Assembly: GCF_035917455.1 (NCBI RefSeq)
Contig: NZ_CP109078.1
Location: 3,472,001 to 3,536,000 of the forward strand
DNA length: 64,000 nt
Source: Micromonospora sp. NBC_01796
GTDB taxonomy: Bacteria; Actinomycetota; Actinomycetes; Mycobacteriales; Micromonosporaceae
Direction: 5' to 3'
Below, piece after piece: positions 1-10,508 of this stretch. The notes below the pieces were generated by a model, which saw only the letters and a list, made by a program, of their open reading frames with translations, had not been told where the DNA came from and made no database searches. The stretch's first letter is position 1, and the number at the start of each line of letters is the position of its first letter. The translations under genes and the position numbers were made by a program.

Positions 1-178
1 GAGGGCTTGACGGCGCGAACCGGGCGACGCAAAATGCTCCGTGCGGGAGGGCGTATCGCCGTAGACTTTTGAAGTTCTTACGACCCAGCGCCGGAGGCGT
101 TGTGCGATCGTCCTCCCGACCAACCACCCCGGACTAATTCACTCGCGTTCATCGCGAGGGCCGGGCACCCTCGGGGAC

Positions 179-1219
179 ATGGACACTGCCGCCACCCCCG
201 CAGGCCTCACCATCACGCCACTCGACGTCGCCGACGACCACGCGGTCGAGCAGGCGTACGCGCTCAGGTCCGCGATCCTCGCCGCCGACCTGCCGGACTT
301 CCCGCCACTCTGTCGCCAACGCTTCTTCGGTCAGCTGCGCCATCCGATGCCCGGCGAGGAGGAGCGGTTCGTCCTCGCCCACCTCGACGGCCGGGCGGTC
401 GGCTACCTGAGCATCGAACTGCCCCAACTGGAGAACACCGAGAACGCCTCGCTGGACATCGAGGTGCTGCCGGACTACCGGCGCCGGGGGATCGGCCGGG
501 CCCTGTACGGGCACGCCGTGCGTACGGTCCGGGAGCTGGGACGTAAGCGGGTCAACGGGTTGTCCAAGGGCCCGCTGCCCGGTGAGCCGGCCCGAGTGGA
601 GCCCGGTCGGGAGTTCGCCACCTCGTTCGGGGCGAAGAACGCCCTGGTCGACATCCGGCGCCGGCTCGACCTCGGCACGCTGGACCAGGCGCACCTGGAC
701 GAACTGCTGGCCGCGTCGTGGCTCAAAGCCGACGGGTACACGCTGGTGCGGTGGATCGGTCCGACGCCCGACGAGTACCTCGACGACATCGCCTACCTCG
801 ACGGGCGCCTGATCCAGGACGCGCCAATGGGTGACCTGGAGTGGGAGGCCGCGAAGCCCGACCGGGAACGGATCCGCAAGGTCGACGACCTCCTGGTCGT
901 ACGCGGCCGGCGGTTGTACAGCAGCGTCCTGCGCCACGACGCCACCGGCAGGGTGGTCGCCTGGACGATGATCGATGTCGGCGCGACCCCCGACTGGCAC
1001 GGGTACCAGCAGATCACCATCGTCGACCCGGACCACCGGGGCCACCGGCTCGGCACCATCGCCAAGATCGAAAACCTGCGGTACACCATGTCGCACCAAC
1101 CCGCCCTGCGGATCATCGACACCTGGAACGCCGGCGTGAACGACCACATGATCTCCATCAACGAGGCCATCGGCTTCCGCCCGGTCGACGCCTGGAACAA
1201 CTGGCAGCTCACCCTCTGA
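179..1219 (+). CDS. Tandem-domain GNAT acetyltransferase
   Basis: Protein of 346 aa with two GNAT-like halves. The N-terminal half has the acetyl-CoA loop RRRGIGRALY at about residues 101-110. The C-terminal half has HRGHRLG at about 287-293, followed by an N...M...N..IGF segment typical of the GNAT core. The family moves an acetyl group from acetyl-CoA to an amine; the substrate cannot be read from sequence. The ATG lies 7 bases after a CACCCT -10-like element (166-171), which fits a leaderless start. It stands alone, 66 bases before the next gene. The family call is secure, the function open. Confidence 0.85.
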   Translation: MDTAATPAGLTITPLDVADDHAVEQAYALRSAILAADLPDFPPLCRQRFFGQLRHPMPGEEERFVLAHLDGRAVGYLSIELPQLENTENASLDIEVLPDYRRRGIGRALYGHAVRTVRELGRKRVNGLSKGPLPGEPARVEPGREFATSFGAKNALVDIRRRLDLGTLDQAHLDELLAASWLKADGYTLVRWIGPTPDEYLDDIAYLDGRLIQDAPMGDLEWEAAKPDRERIRKVDDLLVVRGRRLYSSVLRHDATGRVVAWTMIDVGATPDWHGYQQITIVDPDHRGHRLGTIAKIENLRYTMSHQPALRIIDTWNAGVNDHMISINEAIGFRPVDAWNNWQLTL

Positions 1220-1285
1220 CCGACCGGCCGAAACGGTGGAGGGCACAGCGAGGGGGTGTCGGGTGCGCTGGTGCATGATGACGGG

Positions 1286-2959
1286 ATGACGGAGACCCCG
1301 CATCCCCTCTACGCCACGCACGCCGACACCCTCGCCCGGGCGCTGACCGCGATCACCGAACGTGGGTACTGGTCGGCCTTCCCCGAGTCGCCCAGCCCCC
1401 GGGTGTACGGCGAGACCGCCGCCGCCGAGGGCGAGGCGGCCTTCCGCGCCTACCTGGACGCCGACTTCCCGCTCGACCAGCCCGGCACCACGGGCCGGGT
1501 GGCCACCGAGGCCAGCCCCCTCGGGATCGACCTGGGGGTGCGCTACCCGCACGGCACCGCCGACGCGCTGATCGGCGCAGCCACCGCGGCCCTGCCGGCC
1601 TGGCGTGACGCCGGGCCGCAGGCTCGGGCCGGTGTCTGCCTGGAGATCCTGGCCCGGCTGCACCGGCACATCTTCGAGCTGGCCAACGCCGTACACGCGA
1701 CCAGTGGGCAGGCGTTCGTGATGGCGTTCCAGGCCGGCGGGGCGCACGCCCTGGACCGGGCGCTGGAGGCGATCGCGTACGCGTACGCGGAGATGACCCG
1801 GCACCCCGGCACCGCCGAGTGGGAGAAGCCGGCCGGTAAGGGCGACCCGCTGCGGATGGTGAAGACCTTCCACGTGGTGCCCCGGGGTGTGGCGCTGGTG
1901 ATCGGGTGCAACACGTTCCCGACCTGGAACTCGTACCCCGGTCTGTTCGCCTCGCTGGTCACCGGCAACCCGGTCGTGGTCAAGCCGCACCCCGGTGCGG
2001 TGCTGCCGCTGGCCGTCACCGTCCGGTACGCCCGCGAGGTGCTCGCCGAGGCCGGGTTCGACCCCAACCTGGTGCTGCTCGCCGCCGAGGAACCGGGTGA
2101 GAAGCTCGCCACCACGCTGGCGCTGCGCCCCGAGGTCCGGATCATCGACTTCACCGGCTCGACCGAGTACGGCGACTGGCTGGAGGACAACGCGCGCCAG
2201 GCCGCGGTCTACACCGAGAAGGCCGGCGTCAACACCATCGTGGTCGACTCCACCGGCGACTTCGCCGGCATGTGCCGCAACATCGGCTTCTCCCTGACGC
2301 TCTACAGCGGACAGATGTGCACCACCCCGCAGAACATCCTGATCCCGACCGCCGGGATCGAGACCGACCAGGGGCACAAGACCTTCGACGAGGTCGCCGC
2401 CGGTATCGCCGGTGTGGTCGAGAAGCTCACCGGCGACCCCGCCCGCGCGGTGGAGTTCACCGGGGCGATCGTCAACGAGGGTGTGCTCGCCCGGCTGGAC
2501 GAGGTGGCTGGCGTCGGTGAGGTCGTCCTGGCGTCGCGTACGGTCGAGCACCCGACGTACCCCGGCGCGGTTGTGCGTACGCCGACGATCGTGCGGCTCG
2601 GCGCGGACGCCGCGTCGACCTACGGCCGGGAGTGGTTCGGACCGATCTCGTTCGCGATCGCCACGGACTCCACCGCGCACAGCCTGGAGATCCTCCGGGA
2701 GACCGTGGGTGAGCGGGGGGCGCTGACGGCGGCGGTCTACGCCACCGACGAGAAGGTGCTCGACGCGGCCGAGTCGGCGGCGGTGGACGCCGGGGTGCAC
2801 CTGTCCTGCAACCTCACCGGCGGCGTTTTTGTCAACCAGTCGGCGGCCTTCTCCGACTTCCACGCCAGCGGTGCCAACCCGGCGGCGAACGCCGCGTTGA
2901 CCGACGGCGCGTACGTCGCCAGCCGTTTCCGGGTGGTCCAGTCCCGCCGCCACGTCTGA
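1286..2959 (+). CDS. paaN: PaaN-type aldehyde dehydrogenase (phenylacetate degradation family)
   Basis: Protein of 557 aa of the aldehyde dehydrogenase superfamily. The layout matches the PaaN family: a leader of about 100 residues before the ALDH fold, an NAD-binding stretch around [10 protein letters not shown], the [14 protein letters not shown] segment, the catalytic-Cys region [12 protein letters not shown], and a C-terminal [15 protein letters not shown]. In bacteria with a full paa cluster such enzymes oxidise an aldehyde intermediate of phenylacetate breakdown. No other paa gene is visible here, so the pathway is inference. A GTG at 1256 is in frame, but the ATG at 1286 lies 6 bases after CATGAT (1274-1279) and gives the expected N-terminus. 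Confidence 0.85.
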   Translation: MTETPHPLYATHADTLARALTAITERGYWSAFPESPSPRVYGETAAAEGEAAFRAYLDADFPLDQPGTTGRVATEASPLGIDLGVRYPHGTADALIGAATAALPAWRDAGPQARAGVCLEILARLHRHIFELANAVHATSGQAFVMAFQAGGAHALDRALEAIAYAYAEMTRHPGTAEWEKPAGKGDPLRMVKTFHVVPRGVALVIGCNTFPTWNSYPGLFASLVTGNPVVVKPHPGAVLPLAVTVRYAREVLAEAGFDPNLVLLAAEEPGEKLATTLALRPEVRIIDFTGSTEYGDWLEDNARQAAVYTEKAGVNTIVVDSTGDFAGMCRNIGFSLTLYSGQMCTTPQNILIPTAGIETDQGHKTFDEVAAGIAGVVEKLTGDPARAVEFTGAIVNEGVLARLDEVAGVGEVVLASRTVEHPTYPGAVVRTPTIVRLGADAASTYGREWFGPISFAIATDSTAHSLEILRETVGERGALTAAVYATDEKVLDAAESAAVDAGVHLSCNLTGGVFVNQSAAFSDFHASGANPAANAALTDGAYVASRFRVVQSRRHV

Positions 2960-2968
2960 CCAGGTGTC

Positions 2969-3008
2969 GGAAAGGGCTCCTTCTCCGTACGGGGAAGGGG
3001 CCCTTTCC
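2969..3008. terminator. Bidirectional hairpin between convergent genes
   Basis: Arms GGAAAGGGCTCCTT and AAGGGGCCCTTTCC pair almost fully around a short loop. The hairpin sits between the stop of the PaaN gene and the stop of the converging acetyltransferase gene, the expected place for a shared terminator. There is no T-tract on either side. Confidence 0.65.
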
Positions 3009-3036
3009 TGCGTCGTGGCCTGCGGTGACGGCCGGG

Positions 3037-3603
3037 TCAGGCGCGGCGGCGCAGCTGTAGCTCGGTCAGGGCCGCGATCCGGGGGTGCGGCAACCGGACG
3101 CCGGTGTCCACGAAGCCGAGCCGCTGGTAGGCCCGGATCGCCCGGTTGTTGCCCACCACCACCTCCAGCATCAGCTCCGGTCGCCCGGATGCCCGGGACC
3201 AGGCCGCCACCGCCTCGATCAGGTCGGCGAGCAGGCCGGTGCCCCGCCAGGTCGGGGTGAGGTAGACGGCGAAGATCACGGTGAGACCCGGCTCGGCGGG
3301 TGCCGCGTGGCCACCGGCGTGCCCGACGAGCCGGCGATCGGGGTGGCCCGACGGTGGTTCGGCGACGAATGCGGCGATCTGGCTGCCGAAGGCGTTCTGG
3401 CGCACCCGGTTCGCGTACTCGGCGTGTGGTCGGGCCGCCGCCTCGGCGACGGTCTCCAGGAAGGCGAGCGGCGAGTCGGCGAGCATCTCCAGCCGCAGCG
3501 CACGCATGCGGGCGGTGTCGGCGGGCCGGATCCGGCGGACGACCGGCCGGGGGTCGGACGCCTCCGGTGGGGCGGTCGTGGCGGACGCAGGCAGGCTGGT
3601 CAT
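3037..3603 (-). CDS. GNAT-family N-acetyltransferase
   Basis: Protein of 188 aa with a single GNAT domain. Visible parts are a beta-strand block VIFAVYLTP, the CoA loop region WRGTGLLADLIEAV (about residues 122-135) and the C-terminal NNRAIRAYQRLGFVDTG of GNAT motif B. Substrate unknown. The ATG at 3603 follows TAGGCA by 6 bases on the minus strand, consistent with a leaderless transcript. It converges on the PaaN gene across a hairpin. Confidence 0.85.
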   Translation of the reverse strand: MTSLPASATTAPPEASDPRPVVRRIRPADTARMRALRLEMLADSPLAFLETVAEAAARPHAEYANRVRQNAFGSQIAAFVAEPPSGHPDRRLVGHAGGHAAPAEPGLTVIFAVYLTPTWRGTGLLADLIEAVAAWSRASGRPELMLEVVVGNNRAIRAYQRLGFVDTGVRLPHPRIAALTELQLRRRA

Positions 3604-3918
3604 GGGGCATGCCTACCCTCGACCGACCCCGGCGGGCAACCGGATTGCCGATCACGGTCGTGTCGCACCCCGCGAGATACATGATCAATTGTACGACGTA
3701 AAGACGTCTGACGATGCCAGCACAATCGCCGCCAGTGGGGGTACGTGCCCCGCCTGATGTCCCTTTTGGGGTAGTGCACTGCGGTCGGACCTCGTGTAGC
3801 GTGCGATTTCGGTTGCTGAATTCGAGGATCGATATGGGTCCCGAGTCGGCGGCTCCGGTCGGCGTACGCCGGCACCGGGGGTGTTTGACCCAGCACGATC
3901 GAAGTGAGGAAGTGCACC
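3604..3918 (+). promoter_or_regulatory. Upstream region and 5' leader of the cold-shock gene
   Basis: No gene seen in these 315 bases. The left end carries the minus-strand start signals of the acetyltransferase gene. A TAGCGT at 3797-3802 could be a -10 element, giving a 5' leader of roughly 110 bases, as expected for cold-shock mRNAs whose leader controls translation. The -35 is weak, so the promoter is only a guess. A GAGGAAG at 3906-3912 is the likely ribosome-binding site. Confidence 0.35.
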
Positions 3919-4122
3919 GTGGCACAGGGCACCGTCAAGTGGTTCAACAGCGAAAAGGGCTACGGCTTCATTGCGGTCGACGGCGGGCAGGACGTATTCG
4001 TCCATTTCTCCGCGATCGAGATGGATGGCTACAAGGCGCTCGACGATGGACAGCGGGTGGAGTTCGAAATCGCCCAGGGCCAGAAGGGGCCTCAGGCGGA
4101 GAAGGTGCGCCTCCTCGCCTGA
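3919..4122 (+). CDS. Cold-shock protein, CspA family
   Basis: Protein of 67 aa, the standard length for a single cold-shock domain. RNP1 (KGYGFI, residues 13-18) and RNP2 (VFVHF, 26-30) are both intact, so it should bind single-stranded nucleic acid and act as an RNA chaperone. The GTG at 3919 gives the canonical N-terminus [10 protein letters not shown] and follows a purine-rich ribosome-binding site; the in-frame GTG at 3904 would add five atypical residues. It is monocistronic. Confidence 0.97.
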   Translation: MAQGTVKWFNSEKGYGFIAVDGGQDVFVHFSAIEMDGYKALDDGQRVEFEIAQGQKGPQAEKVRLLA

Positions 4123-4587
4123 CCCGGTTCGCCTGAACCGACCGGTCGGGTGTCCCGGCCGAATGAACCGATAATCGCAGCCGGATTCGATATCGACAGG
4201 GCGCCGGTCTCCCGTGGAGTACGGCGCCGCTGTCGCATCCCTGCCCCCGACCGATGGCCCGCCGTCGCGTGTCCGTCGATCCCGGGTCCCGGTCCGGCTG
4301 TGCTGCTCCCGCTGACGACCCTCCATGGCGGGATGGCTCGTGTGGTGTCCGAGCCTGTGCCGTTCCGGGGCCGTTCATCACGTTTGGCCGACATGACCGG
4401 CGGGTCCGCTCGATGTTCACCCGTTTGTTGCCCGCCTGCACCCGTACGTCGTCCGTGTGACGCCCGTGGCGCGTCAACCCGTACGGGCCGCCGTGGGCTT
4501 GCCCGGCTCCGGGACGATGTTGCTGGTCGGCGGGGTGACCGATCGCGCGCGGAGGTACGGCCGACCGGCCCCGCTCCGGCCCACTCG
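4123..4587. other. Gene-free stretch between csp and the groEL operators
   Basis: About 465 bases without a credible gene. The frames open here are arginine- and proline-rich composition artefacts. No strong repeat or known RNA motif was recognised. It probably holds the csp terminator and distal parts of the groEL promoter. Confidence 0.4.
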
Positions 4588-4614
4588 CTTGCACTCGCCA
4601 TGGGAGAGTGCTAA
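4588..4614 (+). promoter_or_regulatory. CIRCE operator 1 (HrcA binding site)
   Basis: Left arm CTTGCACTC (4588-4596), 9-base spacer, right arm GAGTGCTAA (4606-4614). The consensus CIRCE element is TTAGCACTC-N9-GAGTGCTAA; the right arm is perfect and the left arm has two mismatches. HrcA represses chaperonin genes through this site and is released on heat stress. Confidence 0.93.
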
Positions 4615-4622
4615 ACAAGTGA

Positions 4623-4649
4623 TTGGCACTCGCGCGGTGTGAGTGCCAG
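4623..4649 (+). promoter_or_regulatory. CIRCE operator 2 (HrcA binding site)
   Basis: Left arm TTGGCACTC (4623-4631), 9-base spacer, right arm GAGTGCCAG (4641-4649). It starts 35 bases after operator 1, so the two dyads lie more than three helical turns apart and close enough for joint HrcA binding. The arms are slightly more divergent than in site 1. Confidence 0.88.
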
Positions 4650-4737
4650 AGGTCGGGGCGGTTAGGGCCACGGTCGCGTCACCGGTGACGGAGGCGGGGC
4701 ACAAGGCCGGTCGTCGCGGGCTGTCCGGCCCGACCGA

Positions 4738-6522
<1,785 letters not shown>

Positions 6523-6538
6523 GTCCGACGCAACATCG

Positions 6539-6574
6539 GTAAGGGGCGGGCCGCGACTGCGGTCCGCCCCTTAC
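6539..6574. terminator. groEL terminator, shared with the converging small gene
   Basis: Arms GTAAGGGGCGG (6539-6549) and CCGCCCCTTAC (6564-6574) are perfect, with an extra inner GCCGC/GCGGT pairing. It lies 17 bases after the groEL stop and directly next to the stop of the converging gene at 6576, so it can serve both strands. Confidence 0.85.
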
Positions 6575-6575
6575 G

Positions 6576-6824
6576 TCATGTCGGCAGTCGCCGCTGATTG
6601 CGCTGCTTGTCCGCTCGGGAGAACGGCTTTCTGATCTGGATCGGCGCGTCGACCATCTCCAGCGGTTCGTCGGATGAAAGCTCGTCCAACCGCTCCATTT
6701 CCGCCCGCTGCTCCGCGTCGCCGTAATCGAGGCGATGTGCCGGCGTTTCGGCGGGGATCTCCGATGCCATCCTGGCCCAGGTGGCCGGAGGGAGATCGTC
6801 AGTCGGTTCGTCGTCCTTCGCCAT
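6576..6824 (-). CDS. Small acidic hypothetical protein
   Basis: Protein of 82 aa, rich in Asp and Glu, with no membrane segment or signal peptide. The middle is charged (DYGDAEQRAEMERLDEL) and the C-terminus basic (SRADKQRNQRRLPT). Family not recognised. A strong SD, AAGGAGG, stands 6 bases before the ATG, and the stop abuts the groEL terminator, so it is very likely a real gene. Confidence 0.7.
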   Translation of the reverse strand: MAKDDEPTDDLPPATWARMASEIPAETPAHRLDYGDAEQRAEMERLDELSSDEPLEMVDAPIQIRKPFSRADKQRNQRRLPT

Positions 6825-6903
6825 GACTGCCTCCTTGGCTCAAACGGTAGGAGCGAAGAGGCAGTGGTGCTGAGAAACGGCACTATAAACGGATATCTCC
6901 TAT

Positions 6904-6920
6904 TCGCCCTTTTAGGGCGA
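6904..6920. terminator. Short hairpin downstream of the two-domain acetyltransferase
   Basis: TCGCCC-TTTTA-GGGCGA forms a 6-bp stem about 20 bases after the stop of the minus-strand gene ending at 6941, in the leader region of the small acidic gene. It could be a weak terminator for the former. Confidence 0.45.
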
Positions 6921-6940
6921 GTCTCCGGATCCGGTGCCGG

Positions 6941-7933
6941 TCAGAGTTGCTTGCGGTAGAGGAAGAAGACCCGTTCGATCCGCGCACCCGAGTTGCTGGC
7001 ATAGAACGGAACCGGGCCGACCCAGCCGATCTCCGCCCGCTGGTGTCCGGCCGCCCGCTGGTCGGCCAGGCACCGCCGCAGCAGCACCCCACCGATCCCC
7101 AGCCCCTGCGCGGCCGGTGCCGTACCCATCGGCCCGAACCAGCTCGGCCGGGACGACCCGTACGCGGCGAAGCCGAGCACCTCCACCTCCGGGCTGCCGG
7201 CGGTGCCGCTCGAGCTGTCGGCGGCGGTGTCGACCCGGTCGCGTACGGCGATGTGGCAGCCGGCTCCCGTCCGCCCGATCGAGTCGGCGACCTCGCCACC
7301 CCAGGCCACCCCGAAGGTCTCCTGGGCGAAGCCCACCAGCATCGCTGCGTCGTCCGGCTCGGCCCGGCGTACCGTGATGCCCTGCTCGGCCAGCCGTTGC
7401 TCGGCGGACTCGGTGCTGCGCAGTGCCGGCGACTCGTCGTACGACAGGTCGGCGGTCATGTTCCAGGCGGTGTTCTCCTGCTGGTAGCCGAGCGCCATCG
7501 CGGCGCAGATCGCCGGCGTGTAGCGCACGTCGATGCCGGGCCAGACGTAGTGGGGAGGATTCCCGGCCAGCAGCACCTCACCGGCACCGAGGCCGGACAG
7601 CGCACCCTCGATCCGGGCCAGCAGAGCCCGCCCGATCCCGCGTCGGCGGTGCGTGGGGTGCACCGCGATCAGGTCCACGTGACCCAGCGACGAGTCCCGG
7701 TGGGCGATCGAGCCGAGCACCACGCCGACCGTGGCGGACCCGACCACCGCCACGAAACCGACCGTACGGCGGCGGGTCGGAGCACCCGGCAGCGTGGTGG
7801 TGTCCCGCAACCGGGCCACGATCACGCCCGCCTCGGCCGCGTCGTCCGGCAGGTCCAGCGCCTCGCCGCAGAGGGCCACCACCGAGGGCACGTCGTCGTC
7901 GGTCAGCTCGATGATCGAGAAATCGTGATCCAC
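6941..7933 (-). CDS. Tandem-domain GNAT acetyltransferase
   Basis: Protein of 330 aa with two GNAT repeats. The first carries VHPTHRRRGIGRALLARIE; the second carries AAQGLGIGGVLLRRCLADQ with a C-terminal GWVGPVPFYASNSGARI block. Substrate unknown. The in-frame ORF extends upstream, but the GTG at 7933 lies 8 bases after TAGGGT on the minus strand and matches where the first GNAT fold starts. It lies 46 bases downstream of the subtilase gene on the same strand. Confidence 0.82.
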   Translation of the reverse strand: MDHDFSIIELTDDDVPSVVALCGEALDLPDDAAEAGVIVARLRDTTTLPGAPTRRRTVGFVAVVGSATVGVVLGSIAHRDSSLGHVDLIAVHPTHRRRGIGRALLARIEGALSGLGAGEVLLAGNPPHYVWPGIDVRYTPAICAAMALGYQQENTAWNMTADLSYDESPALRSTESAEQRLAEQGITVRRAEPDDAAMLVGFAQETFGVAWGGEVADSIGRTGAGCHIAVRDRVDTAADSSSGTAGSPEVEVLGFAAYGSSRPSWFGPMGTAPAAQGLGIGGVLLRRCLADQRAAGHQRAEIGWVGPVPFYASNSGARIERVFFLYRKQL

Positions 7934-7979
7934 GACCGCCGACCCTAGGACATGCCGGCCCTGCTCTGCTGCCCGCCCC

Positions 7980-10445
7980 TCAGCCCTGCTGGGCGGCCCG
8001 GACGGCGGCGTACGCGTCGACGAGGCCGGCGCCGGTGAGGTTGCTCGGCAGGCCGCAGGTGGGTTCGGACACGGTCGAACCACCGTCCGGTGACGGCACC
8101 GGGGTGGCGGTTTGCCGCAGGATCCGCCAGGTCCGGTCCAGGTCACCGACGAGGGCCGGGTTGGCCGACCACATCAGCGCCACCACCCCCGCCACGTGCG
8201 GGGTGGCCATCGAGGTGCCGCTGAGGGTGGCGTACCCGCCGCCCGGCATCGCGGACAGCACGTCGGCGCCCGGCGCGACCAGGTCGGGCTTGGCCGCGTC
8301 ACCCGCCGCCGGCCCCCGGCTGGAGAACGGCGCGACCTGCCGATCCCGGTCCACCGCACCGACGGTGAAAACATCCGCGTACGGGGCCGGCGGGTCGTCG
8401 ATCGATCCGCAGACCGGCCCGGTGTTGCCCGCTGCGGCGGTGAAGAAGATGCCGGCGGCGGCGAAGGCGGCGGTCGCCGGACGGAGTGCCCCGGCGTCGC
8501 AGCCCTCGATCGGCGGGCAACCCCACGAGTTGGTCAGCACCTGCGGGGCCCGGTCCGGCCGGCCGTCGGCGAAGGGGTCACCACCGTTCGGGAACGGTGC
8601 GAGCATGAACTGGAGACAGTCCAGGTAGTGCGCCGGATTACCGAGGTTGCGGTCGAGGTTGACGCAGCCGATCCAGCGGGCGCCGGGAGCTACCCCGACG
8701 TTCTCCGTACCGACCGCGGTCGCGAGCGTGTGCGTACCGTGACCGCCCTGGTCGGTGGGGGAGCGGGTGCCGTTCCACGGGTCGAACCAGGAGTCGTCCC
8801 CGCCCCGGAACCCGGCGGCGAGGGCCGGATGGCGGCCGTCCACACCGGAGTCCGAACTGCCGACCACGATGCCCGAACCGGTCGCCCCCAACTGCGACCA
8901 GACCCGGTCGGCGCCGATCCCGGTCAGGTTCCAGGGCGGTACGGATGGTCCGGTCGCGCCACCGTGGCTGGTCCCCGGAGGCTCCGGCAGCGGGCGCAGT
9001 TGCTGGCTGAGCAGCACCCCGTCCACGTCGTCCCGACGGGACAGCCAGGCGCGTACGGCCGGGCCACCGTCCACCTCGATCGCGTTGACCAGGTAGTACG
9101 GCGTGTAGTCCAGCCGCCACCGGTCGAGCTGGCGGCGCAGGTCCACCTGCGTCCGGGACGCGGTGTCGACCAGCCGCCGGTAGACCTCACCGACCCGGCC
9201 CGGCTGACCGGCCACCCCGGTCGGACCGGCCCGAAGATCGCCGAGGGACGCCTGCTCCTTCAGCACCACGAAGAGTTTCTCACCGTGGAAACCCGGCTGC
9301 CCCGGTCCGAGGTAGACGGCACCGGCGCCCAGCAGCACCACCGCCGAGGTGACCGCACCCACCCACCGGCGGGGAATCCAGCCCCGGGTACGGCCGAACG
9401 CGACCCCGTACGCGGTCCCGAGCAGCAGCGCCACCGCGAGCGAACCGCCCGTGGCGACCGCCGCCCAGAACGGTATGTCCCGGCTGCTCGCCAGCAGGAT
9501 CGAGATCTCCTCCGGGTCCACGAAGGCCAACGGACCGAGTACGGCGAGGCCGACCAGCCAGCCCACAGGGGCGGGGTCGGCGGGTGGGTCCGCGTCCGGT
9601 CGGGTGAGTCGGCGGAGGGCGGCGAGGGTGAACCCGGTTGCCGGCAGGACGAGCAGCGTGGCGAGTTGCGTACCGGCTTGCCCGGTTCCGCCCGCGACCA
9701 GCGCGAGGGCGACGCCGACGACCAGGCCGCCGAGCAGCACCAACCGGGCCGGGCCGGCGGGAGAACCGTCGGCGGTGTGCTCGTACCCGGCCCAGAAACG
9801 GCCGTCGAGCAGGTTGGCGACGAACCACCCGATGGTCGCCGAGGCGGCCAGCGCCAGCGCGGTTTCGAGCAGACCGCCGAGAGCACCGAACCAGACCCAG
9901 GGCAGCAGCAGCGCCAGCCCGGCCGCGATCGCGAAACCGGTACCGGCGGACCATGCTCCGGATGTGGCGCGGGGGCGGCCGGCGCGCCAGCGTACGAGCG
10001 CTGTCGCCACGGCCGCGGTCCCGGCGAGCGCGGCCAGGTAGGCCTCGTTCTGCGCGGGTGGGATGGCCCGGAGCAGGCCGAAGGCGCCGAGGGCGAGCGC
10101 ACCGACCAGCCACACCCGCCCGGCGGCCCGTACCGGGACGGCTCGGGGCAGTACGGCGAGCAGCACCGCCGGTACGCCGACCAGCACCGTGTTGACGATT
10201 CCGGTCACCGGCCACACCCAGGCCGGCTGGGTCAGCCCGGCGACCAGCAGCACCTGTTCGACCAGCCAACCGACGGCCTGGGCGCCGACCGTCACCGCGA
10301 CCGCCCAGCACCCGACGAGCACCGCGGCCACCACCGGCCACGGACCCCCACCCGGCCGATCCGCCGCCGGCCCCGGCGACCAGGGCGGCGGGCCGCCCGG
10401 TGGAGGGGACGGTTCGTCGGCGGGCTGCGGGGGTCCGACCTGCAT
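7980..10445 (-). CDS. Polytopic membrane subtilase (S8 family peptidase)
   Basis: Protein of 821 aa. Residues about 1-35 are a Pro-rich cytoplasmic tail and about 36-380 hold many hydrophobic membrane segments. A propeptide-like region (about 385-500) follows, then an S8 domain with the full triad: Asp532 (SDSGVDG), His569 (GGHGTHT), Ser745 (GTSMATPHVAG), with the oxyanion Asn in AAGNTG (about 674). The protease should sit outside the membrane. Fusing a large polytopic domain in front of a subtilisin is unusual, since most S8 enzymes are secreted or have one anchor. The ATG follows TACTGT by 7 bases. It is divergent from glpD. Confidence 0.88.
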   Translation of the reverse strand: MQVGPPQPADEPSPPPGGPPPWSPGPAADRPGGGPWPVVAAVLVGCWAVAVTVGAQAVGWLVEQVLLVAGLTQPAWVWPVTGIVNTVLVGVPAVLLAVLPRAVPVRAAGRVWLVGALALGAFGLLRAIPPAQNEAYLAALAGTAAVATALVRWRAGRPRATSGAWSAGTGFAIAAGLALLLPWVWFGALGGLLETALALAASATIGWFVANLLDGRFWAGYEHTADGSPAGPARLVLLGGLVVGVALALVAGGTGQAGTQLATLLVLPATGFTLAALRRLTRPDADPPADPAPVGWLVGLAVLGPLAFVDPEEISILLASSRDIPFWAAVATGGSLAVALLLGTAYGVAFGRTRGWIPRRWVGAVTSAVVLLGAGAVYLGPGQPGFHGEKLFVVLKEQASLGDLRAGPTGVAGQPGRVGEVYRRLVDTASRTQVDLRRQLDRWRLDYTPYYLVNAIEVDGGPAVRAWLSRRDDVDGVLLSQQLRPLPEPPGTSHGGATGPSVPPWNLTGIGADRVWSQLGATGSGIVVGSSDSGVDGRHPALAAGFRGGDDSWFDPWNGTRSPTDQGGHGTHTLATAVGTENVGVAPGARWIGCVNLDRNLGNPAHYLDCLQFMLAPFPNGGDPFADGRPDRAPQVLTNSWGCPPIEGCDAGALRPATAAFAAAGIFFTAAAGNTGPVCGSIDDPPAPYADVFTVGAVDRDRQVAPFSSRGPAAGDAAKPDLVAPGADVLSAMPGGGYATLSGTSMATPHVAGVVALMWSANPALVGDLDRTWRILRQTATPVPSPDGGSTVSEPTCGLPSNLTGAGLVDAYAAVRAAQQG

Positions 10446-10508
10446 GTCCGAAACAGTACGACGGACCGGAAGCGCGACCTGTTCACCGGATGCGGTTAAC
10501 GTGGACGG

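Noticed and set aside
149..3925. A minus-strand open frame of 1258 codons across several real genes
   Set aside because: It overlaps the acetyltransferase and PaaN genes on the other strand and has no recognisable domain; high GC keeps stop codons rare.
4123..4587. Small ORFs between csp and groEL
   Set aside because: All are short, Arg/Pro-rich, without SD or -10 spacing, and differ in all frames only by composition.
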